Origin: Allomyces arbusculus
Taxonomy: Eukaryota > Blastocladiomycota > Blastocladiomycetes > Blastocladiales > Blastocladiaceae
Direction: 5' to 3'
Length of the DNA: 64,000 nt
NCBI GenBank assembly: GCA_027604705.1
Contig: JADHYV010000049.1
Location: forward strand, 70,072-134,071
The stretch's first letter is position 1. Every line of letters starts with the position of its first letter. Below are positions 20,241 to 31,428 of the stretch, piece after piece. The translations under genes were made by a program, and so were the position numbers. The notes below the pieces were generated by a model that did no database searches, was not told where the DNA came from, and saw only the letters and a program-made list of their open reading frames with translations.

Positions 20241-23088
20241 ATGAGCGCCGAGCGCCAAGCCGCCAGCCTGGTCCGCGAGGTCAGTCCTGGCGTCCATAGC
20301 CGAAAATACGACCCATCACCATGCTCAACCGCCCCTCGCTTCCCCGCGCAGTAGTACCTGCAAGTCACCGAGCACGCCGCGACGCTCGCCACCTTTGAGA
20401 CCGAGCATGCCGCCAAAGGCGGCCAGTTCCTCCCGCTTTCGCCCTCGGCGGGCGCCAACGCCGCGCCGCGACCAACTTCGGCGCAAGTCAAGCACGACAT
20501 ACTCGCGCATTTTGACCGCGGCGACCGCGCGCAATTCTTCAACTTGTGGGACGCACACGTCCCCGACGCTGTGCGTGCCGCCGACGAGGCCCTCAGGCTC
20601 GAGTTTTATTCGAGCATCTACTTTGCCGTGTTCCCGTGCCACCAGCACGTGGATCCGAACGTGAGCAAAGTATGTACGATGCGATTGGAATGTCGCCGCC
20701 GGCGGGTTTCTGATCCGTGCGTGCGCCATGTTTGGTAGCTCCCGCTCGCCGCGACGCTCGACACATTCAAGGCCTTTCTCGAGACGCGCGGCGCGCAACT
20801 GTCCAAAACCGCTGAGTTTTTGCCCTATTATGCACTGCCGTATCTGCCGGACCCGAGCGTGCACCCGGCGTTTGCCAATGTCTTCACGGTATGCATCTAA
20901 TCACTCGCTGATCGATCCTACGTACCGCTCATCCCCGCTGTCGACTCAAAAGCGCGAATGGGGCGCCGACCTGCGCCGTAAACTGCTCGACTTTGTCGCC
21001 GTGCACGTGCACGTCGTGACCCCCTCACGGCTCGCCGACCTGGTCCAGACCGTCGAGGAGGTGCAGGCGCGCGAGACGAAATTGATCAAGAGGCACCAGA
21101 TCTTGCAGGCCGATTACCATAACCTGCTCTCGGTCGCGGCTGAATTGATTGGCGTCCTGGCCAATTCGCTGCACGGCGTGCCGGTACGTACCTCCCACGC
21201 TTGGCGTACGTTCGTGCTTCTCTTGCTGATGAGCGCCGTTCTTCTTTGCAGATCACACCCGAGTATATCACGAGCGTCGTCGAGCGCATGCAAGCGTTCA
21301 AGCGCGCGTCGGCGCCAACGACTGTGGCCGCTCGCGTCGGGCCCAAGTACTTGCAGTACGACTTGATTCGGCAGGCGCTGCTGAATGATTTGACGGCGAG
21401 TGGCAAGACCAAGGCAGTGTTGCTGCACGCGTTGCGCATGGTACGTTTGCGGTGCTCATTCTGACCTCGTCAGCGCCGGAATTGACTTGAATGCCGTGAT
21501 GATAGCGCGTCACGGCGGCGCCCACTCCGCAGCAGCGCCGGCTCGTCGTCAAGACGTACATCGACTACGATGTGCTCGGATTTAGCTCCAACCAGGTCCG
21601 TGTGCAGCACCGTGTACCCGCCTTCCCTCGGCCACGTCCCGCTCACCCGATCCGCCATTGTGTAGCCGGCACTCGGTCTCTTCACGCACGCCGTCCCCGC
21701 CGTCCGCGAACAAGCCGCCAAGCTCGGCAACCTCCTATGCAGTTACTTTGCCGGCCGCGTCTACCTGACCTCCCGCCACTGCACCCCTCTCTTGAAAACC
21801 GTCCTCAACGCCATCAAGACCGCCGACCGTCCCGCGACCTTACAACACAGTCTCGGGCTGCTCGAGAAACTGTCTGTCCGCCGTGCCGTGCAATCGGTTC
21901 TGATCCACGCCGACGTCGTCCGGTTCCTCGTCGTCGGTGTGTTACGGGACCTGGACGCCGTCTCGGACGCGACGCTCATTTACGCGGCGGCGTTATTGAT
22001 GAATTTGTGTTTGCGGACCGCGGGGCGGAAACGCGCCGCGGCGGTACCCGAGGCGGTCCTGGCGGCGGTCGTGCCGTTGCTGGAACATGATGCGCCGCTG
22101 GTGCGGACGTACGTGCATGGGATCTTATTTAGCGTGTTGGATGCGCCGCAGGTGGTCGAGCGGGCGCGCGCGATTGGGTTGCCAGAGTTGTTGGCCTGTT
22201 TGGTGGATGTCGGGCCGCCGCACGTGGCCAGGCAGATTCACCATGTGTTGGCGAAACTCAAGGACGGTACGGACCCCGCAGCTCGCATTGTGATGCGCCA
22301 GCAGGATGTGATGCTCACGCTCAGCGTCTTCTCGTAGATGCGCCCTTGGTCCCCGTCGACGAGCCCGACTCGGACGACGATTTAGGGGACGGTGACGACG
22401 ACGCCGAAGAGGAAGGCGAGGACGATGACGACCTGGGCGGGTCTGACGACGGCGTCGACCCGATGGCCGAGTTGGGTGTGGCCGGCGATGAGCCCGTCGG
22501 CGACGAGTGTCTCCGGCAGTACGAGGCACAGGATAGCCGGTCGCAGGGCGCGCTCGTGCCGCTGCCGACGCAGGTGCGTTGCGCCCGTGTTTTTCGTTTC
22601 TCAGTGGTGGGGAGGTATTCATTCTGATTGGTTGATAGCTCCCGCGCCGTCCACCGAGCGCCGCGACCAACGCGTCCGTGCGCCGCCGGCCCACGTCGTC
22701 GCGGCGCGCGATGACGCCGGCGCCGACGGCGCCGGCGGCGGGCAACGGCACCGGCGGCGCGACACCCACCCCGACCCCTCCCGCACCCGTCGCGCGGCGT
22801 CCGTCGTCCTCGTCGGCGCCCCGATCCGCGGCCGGCGGCCTCGTTGCTGCCGCCGCACCGGCGCCGGCACGACCTGCACCCGCTGCTGCACTGGCACCGT
22901 CGGGGCTCCCCGCACCAACTGCCGCGGCCTCGTCGGGCCTGCCCGCGCCGAAACCGTCGCGCCGGCGCGGCGGGACGAATGGCGATTTGGCTCCCGCGGA
23001 TCTGGTCGAGCTCGAGGCCGCGTTTGCGCCGCGCGCGGTTCTGGCGCGGTCCCCACCGGCGGCAGCGGCGGCGGGGGGCGGACTGTGA
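20241..23088 (+). CDS. ARMC9: LisH/armadillo ciliary protein ARMC9
   Basis: Nine exons: 20241-20279, 20355-20669, 20739-20888, 20953-21183, 21252-21440, 21506-21595, 21666-22266, 22338-22573, 22639-23088; phases close, 766 residues. The N-terminus has a LisH-like start (LVREYLQVTEHAATLATFETE), then the ARMC9 helical block (DRAQFFNLWDAHVP, FYSSIYFAVFP), a coiled-coil (VQARETKLIKRHQILQADYHNLLSVA), and the conserved VGPKYLQYDLIRQALLNDL. An armadillo region (LLEKLSVRRAVQSVLI, DATLIYAAALLMNLCLR) leads to a very acidic patch and a Pro/Ala/Ser-rich tail. ARMC9 acts at the ciliary base and tip and is found mainly in ciliated eukaryotes, so its presence implies a flagellated life stage. Assignment rests on motif order; a database search would settle it. 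Confidence 0.85.
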
Positions 23089-23247
23089 AAGTCGACTGGG
23101 ACTGGTGGGGAGACTTGCGGGACTGGAATACAGGCCCATCGTGGAGAAAAGTGGGCTCGGGAGAGGGGGATTCGAGCAGGAAAGCAGTAGGTGATGGGAG
23201 GGGATCAAAGCGCAGATGAGAGCTAAATATGAAACGCGTCAGCGCGG

Positions 23248-23355
23248 GCTCCAGTAGCTCAATCGGTTAGAGCGCCGTGCTTATATGGGCGTTCCCCGTA
23301 TACATACACGCACGAAGCAACGCGGAGGTTGCGGGTTCGAGCCCCGCCTGGAGCA
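23248..23355 (+). tRNA. tRNA-Ile (anticodon UAU) with intron
   Basis: Acceptor stem GCTCCAG pairs with CTGGAGC, discriminator A. D-arm GCTC/GAGC, anticodon stem CCGTG with CGCGG (one G-U pair), and T-arm GCGGG-TTCGAGC-CCCGC all fold. The anticodon loop reads CTTATAA with anticodon TAT once an intron of about 34 bases, beginning one base after the anticodon, is removed. Introns at this position in tRNA-Ile(UAU) are known from yeasts. No long T-run follows immediately. Confidence 0.93.
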
Positions 23356-23653
23356 GTGAGGTAATACTATTTGTTCAGGGTTTGTGAGCTGGCTGTTGTG
23401 ACGGAGGTTTGCGACTGTTTTGCTGGTGTCGCCTGTCATGAATTTTGGTGGCACGAACCGTCATCGTTTTGCATTCACTTTTGGTGCGAGGTCAGATCAA
23501 TACGTCAAGCTGGGTATGCAACTCGCGTGTGTATACAGAAGAAATCGGCCAACAACCAAAAATTCCCGTCGAGTGGAAACCAAACCAAAACCCGCTGCCC
23601 CTCACCACAAAATTGTCTCCCTCCCGATCCATCTATCCCTCTCCACCCATCAT

Positions 23654-24991
23654 CTACCCGCTCGCCGCACCCGTCGTCGACCCGCCCGCCTTGCTCCCTC
23701 CACCCAAGACCTTATTCAACGCCCACCCGCCGACCGACTTGACCATCCCCGCCGGGGACGCAGCTCCACCCGTGACCGAATTCGCGACCGAAGCAACCGA
23801 GGCCATCGACTGGACGAGGTGGCCCAACTCGTCGACCGTCGGTGCCGGGTGCACTTGCGGCGGCGTGTAGGCCGCAGGCGCATACGGCGTCGCGGGCGGC
23901 GGCGGCGGCGCGTACACCATGCGCGCGTGCGTGTGCGCGTGCGACGCATAGTACGGGTACATGGTCGCGTGCGTTGGAGTCGGGGATGCGGCACCGGCGT
24001 CCCGCGCGGTCGCGGCCGTCGCGGGGGCGGAGGAACCGAGGGACAGGCTCGCGACCGACGCGGCGCGGCGGAGGACGGCGCCCGCGGCGGAACGGACGCG
24101 CGAGGTTGTTGAAACCGACGGTGCGCGGGGCGAACTGGTGGTCCCACCGTCTGGGATCGAGGTCGGTGGGGTGATGGCACTGCCGCCGGCGCCGGTGCCG
24201 GGGTAGTACAGGTAGTAGGGCGCGTAGGGCGCGTAGGGAAGAGGTGGCGCAACCGCAGCAGCCGTCGTGGGTGCGGACACTGGCTGGGAATCAGGTGGGT
24301 TCGTGGCATCCTCGTTTTCGTTGTCGTTTTCGGGTAATGCAGACTGAACGAGCGACCCGACGAGCGGGACGGCGCCGAGCTTGGACCGGACAGCGTAGGC
24401 GCGGTCGAGCGATTTCCACGCGGAGCCGACGAGGCCGCCGACCATGCTGTTGGCCGTCGTGGGCGCGGCGGGTGTCGAGGAGGACGGCGACTTGGTATTG
24501 TCGCGTTGCTGGTCGCCAGCGACAACCTCGTCCTCGTCGTCGTCCTCCGAGTCGGACGCATCGCTCCCGTCCCCGTCCTCGTCGGCCAACTGCACCGCAT
24601 ACGTGTCGCTCGGCAACCCGGCCGCGCGACACCAGGCGGCACGCGCCGCATCAAACTGGGCCATGGCGCGATCGAGCCGCTGCGCGCGCCGCGCCAGTTG
24701 ATCTTCCTGGCGCGCAAGCCGGCGCGACCGCTTGTCGAGCGCCGCCATGTGCTGGTCAATCGACCGCGCGTGCTCGTTGAGCGTATCGGCGTCGCGGCGC
24801 AAAAGCGCGTGTGCGTGGTGCATGTCGTCCCAGAGGTGCAGGCAGGCGAGCGAGTGTGCCATGGCGTTGGTGATGGTCGCGTGCGCGTGCGGCAGCCAGC
24901 GCGGGTCGCCGATGGCGGGGGCTGCTGGGGTCGGTGCGCCGGGCATGGCGGCGGGGTGCGCGGCCGGCGGCGCGGCGTGCAGCGGGTGCAT
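23654..24991 (-). CDS. Coiled-coil, low-complexity protein of unknown function
   Basis: Single-exon frame of 445 residues from the ATG at 24991; the frame continues upstream but only through a Thr-coding microsatellite with no ATG. Not recognised. Residues about 45-130 form a His- and Arg-rich helical region and coiled coil (DKRSRRLARQEDQLARRAQR), followed by an acidic patch, a helical block (GSAWKSLDRAYAVRSKLGAVPLVGSLVQSAL), a Pro/Tyr-rich segment (PYAPYAPYYLYYP) and a C-terminal helix with a small-residue surface (VKSVGGWALNKVLGG). The amphipathic helices could bind membranes, but that is speculation. It is divergent from SKN7. Third-position GC bias supports this frame over the longer antisense frames here. 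Confidence 0.6.
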   Translation of the reverse strand: MHPLHAAPPAAHPAAMPGAPTPAAPAIGDPRWLPHAHATITNAMAHSLACLHLWDDMHHAHALLRRDADTLNEHARSIDQHMAALDKRSRRLARQEDQLARRAQRLDRAMAQFDAARAAWCRAAGLPSDTYAVQLADEDGDGSDASDSEDDDEDEVVAGDQQRDNTKSPSSSTPAAPTTANSMVGGLVGSAWKSLDRAYAVRSKLGAVPLVGSLVQSALPENDNENEDATNPPDSQPVSAPTTAAAVAPPLPYAPYAPYYLYYPGTGAGGSAITPPTSIPDGGTTSSPRAPSVSTTSRVRSAAGAVLRRAASVASLSLGSSAPATAATARDAGAASPTPTHATMYPYYASHAHTHARMVYAPPPPPATPYAPAAYTPPQVHPAPTVDELGHLVQSMASVASVANSVTGGAASPAGMVKSVGGWALNKVLGGGSKAGGSTTGAASG

Positions 24992-25095
24992 GGTGGTGGT
25001 GGTGGCGGTGGTGGTGGTGGTGGTGGTGGTGGTGGTGGTGGTGGTTGTGCTGGTGGTGGTGGTGCTGGTGCTGGTGGTGCTGGTGCTGGTAGTGA
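24991..25095 (+). repeat. (TGG)n microsatellite
   Basis: About 100 bases of near-perfect GGT/TGG triplets, with GCT interruptions toward the right end, directly upstream of the coiled-coil gene's ATG. Confidence 0.9.
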
Positions 25096-25974
25096 TAGCG
25101 GGGAGGAAGGGATGGGTGCTCGATGGGACGCTCGCAGACGACGAGACGAGCTGGAAGCCGGAGCGTGAACGCGGAGCGCGCGCGCCAGGAACGCGAGCGG
25201 GGGTGGCGCGGCGGTGCGGTGGTGCGGTGGGCAGCACCACGTGCGCGGCTGGTGCGGCCACGTGTCGCGGGGCTTGGCGCGTGGCTTCGGCTGCGTTCCT
25301 GCTGCGCCCGGGCCGCGAACGCTGCTGCGCGCGGCCAACCCGGCGCGGGTTCCGCGGCGCGCGGCCACTTGGCCGTCGGTTGCTGTTGCGCGAGGTGAGG
25401 GGCGCCCCCGCTCGCGCGCGCAGGGCCGGTCGCCTGGCACGTTGGCGAGCGCCGCGCCCGGCCGCGCCGCTAAGGACCGCGTCGCCCCCGCCGATCTCCT
25501 GTCCTCTCCCTCACCTCTGTCGCCCGCGCGCCCCCGCCAACGCGGCGCACCAGCAAAGCGCGGCGGCCACCCCACGGCCCACGCACGCTCTCCCACCCCC
25601 GAGCACCCCGTCGGCCGCGACGGCACTGAGCCGCTTGCGACCCGCCTGCGAGATCGCCAGCGACCGACCGGTGGGCCCCCTGCGACCCGCCTGCGACCTT
25701 TGGGCGACCGGCCTGGGCCCTCGAACGCGCACGCGCCGCTCCCCTTTGCGCGCACGCGCCGCTCGCCCTTCGAGCGCACGCTGGCCGATCGCGCGGCGCC
25801 CGCTCCACTGCCTTCCACCATCGCCGACCGACCGACCGTCCGACCGACCGACCGGCCGACCGACCCACGCACGCCGCCCCGATCTGCCACTGCCCGCAAA
25901 GCACTGCCCGACCCGCCGACCAGCGAATCGGACCGGCCTGACCGGCGCGCCGACCAAGCGCTTCCGCCATCGCC
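24992..25974. other. Divergent promoter region
   Basis: 983 bases between the coiled-coil gene (minus) and SKN7 (plus). Extremely GC-rich, with the TGG microsatellite and a CCGA-type repeat near 25820-25865. Long open frames on both strands lack ATG-led structure or family motifs. Confidence 0.5.
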
Positions 25975-26079
25975 ATGCCCGCGTCCGCGTCCGAGTCGCC
26001 GCCCGCGTCGGCTTCGCCCTCGCCACCGCTGCACCCCACCACGCCGGCGCCGCTCGCGCACCCGCGCCGCGTCATGGAT

Positions 26080-26116
<37 letters not shown>

Positions 26117-29100
26117 ATGCTGCTGCCGCTGCTGCCGCTGCGACTCCTGCATCCGGCCATGACGCCGAGATGGCCGACGCTCCTGCCGCCGCCGCCGCCG
26201 CCGCCGGGTCCGGCCACGATGCTGCCGCGATGACCAGCCCGCGCGCGACCGCGAGCCAGACGCCGTCCGCGACAGCCACGCCCGCCGCGGCGACCCCCAT
26301 CACGACCACCGCCGGCGCGACCGGCGGTCCGGGCACCGCCGTCTCGACGCCTGCTGCGACCGCCGAGTTCTTTGCCGCGCACGGCGACGCGATCCCGGAC
26401 TTCGTCAAGAAACTCTACCGCATGCTCGAAGACGCATCGTCGAACCACATCGTCTCGTGGGCCGGTGCGGGCACGTCGTTTGTCGTCAAGGACCCGGCCG
26501 AGTTTGCGCGGTCAATCTTGCCCACGCACTTCAAGCACAACAATTTCAGCTCGTTTGTGCGGCAGTGCAACAAGTACGCGTTTCGTAAAGTCAAGGCCGA
26601 CGGCGCGCACAACGCCCACGGCGACCTGGCCTGGGAGTTCAAGCACCCGCATTTCATCAATGGCCGCACCGACTTGCTCGACAAGATTCGCCGGAAACCG
26701 CAGGGCGCCGCTGCTGCGAACGACGCTGCCGCGGCTGCAGCTGCGGGGACGAGCGGCGGGGCGACGACCAACAACAACAACAGTACCAACAACAACGATA
26801 ACGCCGACGACCATGACCTGCAAGCGCAGATCGACCACCTGGCCCGCGCACACGCCGATATGGCCCGGTCCCTCCGGTCGCTCGCCGATAATTACCTGCT
26901 TGTCGCCGACGAACTCGGCCGCCTGCGCCACTTGACGGCGTCGCAGGAAGCGCTCATTCAGCGGCTCATGGACATGGTCGAGCACGCACCACCCGGGTCT
27001 GCAGCTGCTGCGGCACGCGCACATGCTGGGCGTGGTGGTACCAGTGGGAGTGGAGGTGGCCCGCCATCGCGGTCGGCCTACCCGCCGGCCCTGCCTGGTC
27101 CGGCCTTACCGCCGCTGCCGCCACCCCCTTCCTCGTCGGGCCCCGGCGCGAATACGGGCGCTGGTGGCAGTGGTGGATCGCGCCGGTACCTTGCGAGCGC
27201 GCCGCATTACGACCATGGTCCGCTTTCCACCAACCTTCACCATCTTTCGTTTCGTTGCCGCACTCATGCTGACGTGATCCACCGACTCATCTAGACGATA
27301 CCTACGACGCCCCACCCTACGGGTACGACCCGGACTGGTACGCGCCGCCGCCGCCTCCACCTCCGCCGCCGCACGGCGGCCCGCCCACGTCGGCCTCGGG
27401 GTACGGCGGTCCGCGCGGCGCGCCGGCGCCGCCATCGCACCACCACCACCACCACGGGTACCACCAGCCGTACCACCACCACCACCACCACGCGCCCACT
27501 TGGGACGACGGGTACCGGTACCCGCCGCCGCCGCCGCACGCGCCGCACGACCGTGGGAACGCGCCGCACCGGTCGCCCCCCGACTATTCGGCGCCGCCGC
27601 CGCCGCCAGCCGGGTCGAACCGCGGCGGTGCCGGCGCGGCGCGCGGGTATGATGGGTATGATGAGTCGAATGGTGTCTGGCGCCCCGGCGGGCCGCGGGG
27701 GGACGAGTATGGGGATCGCCGCGGTGGGCCGGGGCGGTACGATGATCGGGAGCGGGAGCGCGAGCGGGAGCGGACGCGCGATCGCACGCGGCATGAGGAT
27801 GACGATGCCGGGATGATTGGCGTCGCGCCGCCGCCCGCGCCGCCGTCGGCGCAGCAGCAGCCGCAGAAGTCGCAGCAACAGCGTCGCGCGCCGAACGCCG
27901 CCAACGCCGGCCCCGCCGTGCGTGCGCAGCCCACCGGCGCGACCGACGCCGCGGCCGGCAAGCCGAGTGACGCGAACGCGCTTGACTGGACGATGCCGCC
28001 ACGCGTGTTACTCGTCGAGGACGACGACGTCTGCCGCCGGCTGTCTGGCCGGTTCCTGCAGCGGTTCGGGTGCCAGATCGATGAGGTCACCGACGGGATG
28101 GCGGCCGTGCACCGCATGAATGCCGGCAAGTACGATATCGTGCTCATGGACATTATGATGCCCAACCTAGACGGGTGTTCCGCGGCTAGCCAGATTCGCG
28201 CGTTTGATCAGACCACGCCGATTGTCTCGATGACGTCGAACTCGTCCGAGGCCGATTGCCTCGTGTATCTTGCGCACGGGATGAACGATATCTTGCCGAA
28301 ACCGTTCTCGAAGGCGGCGTTGCGCGACGTCGTCGAGCGGTACTGCGCACACTTGAAGCTCGGGCTCGGGCTCGGGCTGGCCCGGCGTGCGGGGGACCGG
28401 GACACGATCCCGCGCGCGATCGCGAATGCGCAGGGCCGGTTGACGGAAATTGTCGACGAGTTGGACTCGAACGCCGAAGTGATTCCGCCGACGTCGTCGG
28501 CCGCCGCCAACGCCAACAATGCCACCACCAACGGCAACGGCACCGCTACGGCCCACGTCGCGTCGCCGCCGGCCACCGCGCGCCTGCCGACGTCCGCGTC
28601 GATGCCCGTCCTTGCGCCGCCGCCGCCGCCGCCCACCACGTCGGCCACGACCAATGCGCTCCTGCCGGCCTCGGCGTCAATGCCCTCCCTCGCGCGGTTC
28701 GCCGCCGCGGCGCCCCCGACCGTGGCGCCGCCCGCGCCAGCACCGACGGCGCCGCTCGCCGACTTGACCGCGCCGTTCCTGCACCCGGACCTCGCGGCTG
28801 CGCACCACCACGGCGCGCTTGATTCGTCGTCGGCCGCGGCCGCGGCCGCCGTCCTGATGGCGGCCGGGCTCGCGCCGCAGACGGATCCGGCGCTATCGAG
28901 TCTGTCGATGGGGATGGGGTTGGCGGCCGCGGCAGCGGCCGCCGCCGCCGCGTCGCAGGACCCGACCGCGGCGTACCCGTTCTTTGATGACCAGCAGGCG
29001 GCCGCGCAGGGGTATTACCCGAGCGTCTCGAATGCGGCGGCTGCGGCCGCGGCGGCCGCGGCGGTTGGGCGGACGGGGATGTTTGCGCAGCAGCAACAGC

Positions 29101-29399
29101 AACAACAAGCGCAACAACAACAACAGCAAGCGCAGCAGCAGGCGCAGCAACAGGCACAGCAGCAGGCACAGCAACAGGTACAGCAGCAAGCACAGCAACA
29201 GCAACAGGCCCAGCAGCAGCGCGCCGCGCAGAACGCATGGGCTGCGTCTGCCGCGGGCGGACCGTTCTCCCCGCCGACCGGGTACCCGGCGTTCCTGCAC
29301 GCGGCAGCGGCAGCGGCCGCCGCACATGACGGCGGCGATCCGCGGCCGGCGAAGCGGATGCGGTTGGCGGATGCCGCGGGGGTGTCGCATGCGCTGTGA
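25975..29399 (+). CDS. SKN7: SKN7-like transcription factor: HSF domain plus receiver
   Basis: Two exons, 25975-27217 and 27295-29399, phase 1 join, 1,115 residues. An Ala-rich leader is followed by an HSF-type DNA-binding domain from about residue 140 (IPDFVKKLYRMLEDASSNHI, HFKHNNFSSFVRQCNKYAFRK). A coiled coil follows (DLQAQIDHLARAHADM to ASQEALIQRLMDM). After a Pro/His/Arg-rich linker comes a response-regulator receiver near residues 650-770: RVLLVEDDD, phospho-acceptor Asp in YDIVLMDIMMP, and the Lys of ILPKPFSK. The tail is Ala- and Gln-rich. Skn7 proteins are fungal phosphorelay outputs for oxidative and osmotic stress. The domain order is diagnostic. Large size comes from homopolymeric Ala, His and Gln tracts. 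Donor GTCCGC is the only one that keeps the frame. Confidence 0.93.
29088..29222 (+). repeat. CAG/CAA repeat coding polyglutamine
   Basis: Interrupted CAG/CAA codons with GCG/GCA Ala codons near the SKN7 C-terminus give a Gln-rich tract of about 45 residues. Confidence 0.85.
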
Positions 29400-29969
29400 A
29401 GTGAGAGATGGGAGGTATTTAATTGTGCACCCGCACACTCAGACACGTCCTGCTGGAGAGGACGCGAGCGTCGTCGGATTTGGGGGTTGATTTGATTTTG
29501 AACTTGCGGCTGTGGATGATTTGGTTTCGTTTCGTTTTTGTCTGCCGTTTCGTGGTTTGGCCCAGACCGGGTCGGGTTTTTGGTGTCGTCTTGTGTAGTG
29601 ATGAAGGCGCCGGCGTGCTGACGAGGGGTTGAGGATGAAATGAACGGTGAGCCGCGCGCTTCTTGGATTTATTTTCGGGTAGAGTGTGTGTCGAGCCGCT
29701 GTTGCTGTTTGACGCGGCAACGACGCAACCATCGGGCTGGCGCGAGCCGCATTCATTCATGGATGAATCGGCCTGCCATGAATGGCGGCGGTGACGACGA
29801 CTGACCTATGGTTGCCTCGTCCACCACCACCACCACCACAACCACCACCACAACCACTACCACCACCACCACCAACCACTCGTCCTGGCCTCGAAATGAG
29901 TCCCAAGCAACGTGCATGAAAACCGACTGTGCTTCAAGTGCGATCCAAATCCCAGTCACCGCTCCCTCC
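29400..29969. other. Intergenic, convergent gene ends
   Basis: 570 bases between SKN7 and DNALI1. A (CCA)n microsatellite lies at about 29821-29875. No supported gene. Confidence 0.55.
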
Positions 29970-31026
29970 TCACTTCTTCTGCGGCGCCAAAATTCCCTCG
30001 AGCTGCGTCTTGAGCTGCAGGTTCGTCTTTTTCATAAATGCCAATTCCTCGGCATGTTTGCGCTCGTCCATGGCGCGCCGCTCGGCCTCGCGTTTCTCAA
30101 TCGCGTCGCATTTCGCCTTCAGTTCGGCCACTTGTGTCTCGAGCGCGCGCTTGTCGTCCTCGAGCGCTTTCGTGCGTGCCTCCATGTCGGCTTTACCCCA
30201 TTCGGCCATCAACGCCTTGCGCATGCCAAAGGCCACAGACGACTCGTAAAGCGTTTGGTAGGCCGCGATCGACATGCGGATTTCGTCGCGGACACGAAGG
30301 AGCAAGAGGCCGCGTTCTTGGCAGGAGATGGTGACTTGCCGGATGAGTTCGTCTAATTGGGGAGGGGTGAACGGGTGAGCAAAGGAGAAGCGCAGGTGAT
30401 GTCGCTTGGTGTTGAGATGAGGAGACACACCGAAACACTGGCTATAGAGCTCGCGACGGACTGGGCAGATACCAGTCTCGCGCGCTTGCCGCTTTTGCAG
30501 CATTTGGTCGAGTTGTTCCTACATGATCGGAGACACGCTGCGTGAGGCTCAAGATCGACCAGGCACGATCAACCAGCGACCTTTGGTGCAAACGGACCTG
30601 CAAGTTGATCACGTCGAGCCGTGTCGCCGGGGTACTCGAGACGCGCTGCACCCACAGCTGGCCATGGTCGTCCCACTCTCTACCATCCCGCGCCCATGAG
30701 TACAGTTCGTGAGTCGAGCCCCGCATGCTTGGGATCCTCCGACACACGCTAACGCATTGAGCATACCGTGGCGGCAAAATACTGTTCAGGATATCCTCAG
30801 TCGGTGTCGGTGACTTGGCGCGCGCGCCCTTGTCGTCGACCGGCGGCAGCTTGTGCGCCTTGTCGGACCCGGGCCGCGCCAGCTGCGGGCGGTCGTGCGT
30901 GCCGACGGCCGCTTTCCCGGGAGTCTTGTCGTGGTTCGACGATGAGGCTTTCGCGACGAGTGTCGGGTTGTCGTACTTGACGAGCGAATGCAGCGGGGCC
31001 GCGGGCGAGGAGGTGGCGGCGGCCAT
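29970..31026 (-). CDS. DNALI1: Axonemal inner-arm dynein light chain (p28)
   Basis: Four exons on the minus strand: 31026-30767, 30679-30598, 30518-30431, 30352-29970; phases close, 270 residues, close to the family norm. Hallmarks: LVKYDNPTLV at the N-terminus; DILNSILPPREW; QLWVQRVSSTPATRLDVINL; QARETGICPVRRELYSQCFDELIRQVTI; ERGLLLLRVRDEIRMSIAAYQTLYESS; then a long coiled coil to LQLKTQLEGILAP. This light chain belongs to single-headed inner dynein arms of motile flagella, so the organism makes swimming cells. The third intron contains no stop, so naive reading would retain it; removing it restores CFDELIRQ. Head-to-head with a small GTPase gene 402 bases away. Confidence 0.96.
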
Positions 31027-31428
31027 GACGGAAGCGTGCGGTAAAGGTGCTGGAGCAAAAGACGGGTCACGGCCGGTCGCGTGTAGTTGGTAACGGGGAT
31101 CGGGCCGAGTGCAGCGAAAGTGCAGCAGGCGGGTGCAGGTAGTCGCGCGGCGCGGATGCGGCAAGTGCTGGCGGGATTGGCACGATTAATTGGCGGCGGC
31201 GGTGGTGGTCGACGAGGACGACGGCAGCGAGAACGGGGCATGCTGTAGCGACATGGAGGATGACGCGGTCACGCCATATCGGCCTGAGCGCACGAGGGCG
31301 TCTGTGGGACGTGCGAGACGCAATTTGCTTTGCTTGGCGCTGCTGCCGCGTCACGCTGCCGCAAAACGCGGATCACAGGCCTGCTTGGATCCTTAGCTCC
31401 ACGACACGATAACCTACACCGCGACGCC
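31027..31428. other. Short divergent promoter
   Basis: 402 bases shared by DNALI1 (minus) and the GTPase gene (plus). No TATA box is obvious. Confidence 0.5.

Noticed and set aside
24732-26162. A 476-codon plus-strand open frame
   Set aside because: Crosses the TGG microsatellite and the divergent promoter; composition is Val/Arg/Pro low complexity with no motif.
23716-26448. A 910-codon minus-strand open frame across the SKN7 N-terminus and its promoter
   Set aside because: Low-complexity Arg/Gly/Pro/Ala throughout, no domain, antisense to the HSF DNA-binding exon; explained by GC bias.
27437-27492. Regular CAC repeats that look array-like
   Set aside because: Simple triplet repeat coding His tracts in SKN7; no spacers, so not a CRISPR array, and the genome is eukaryotic.
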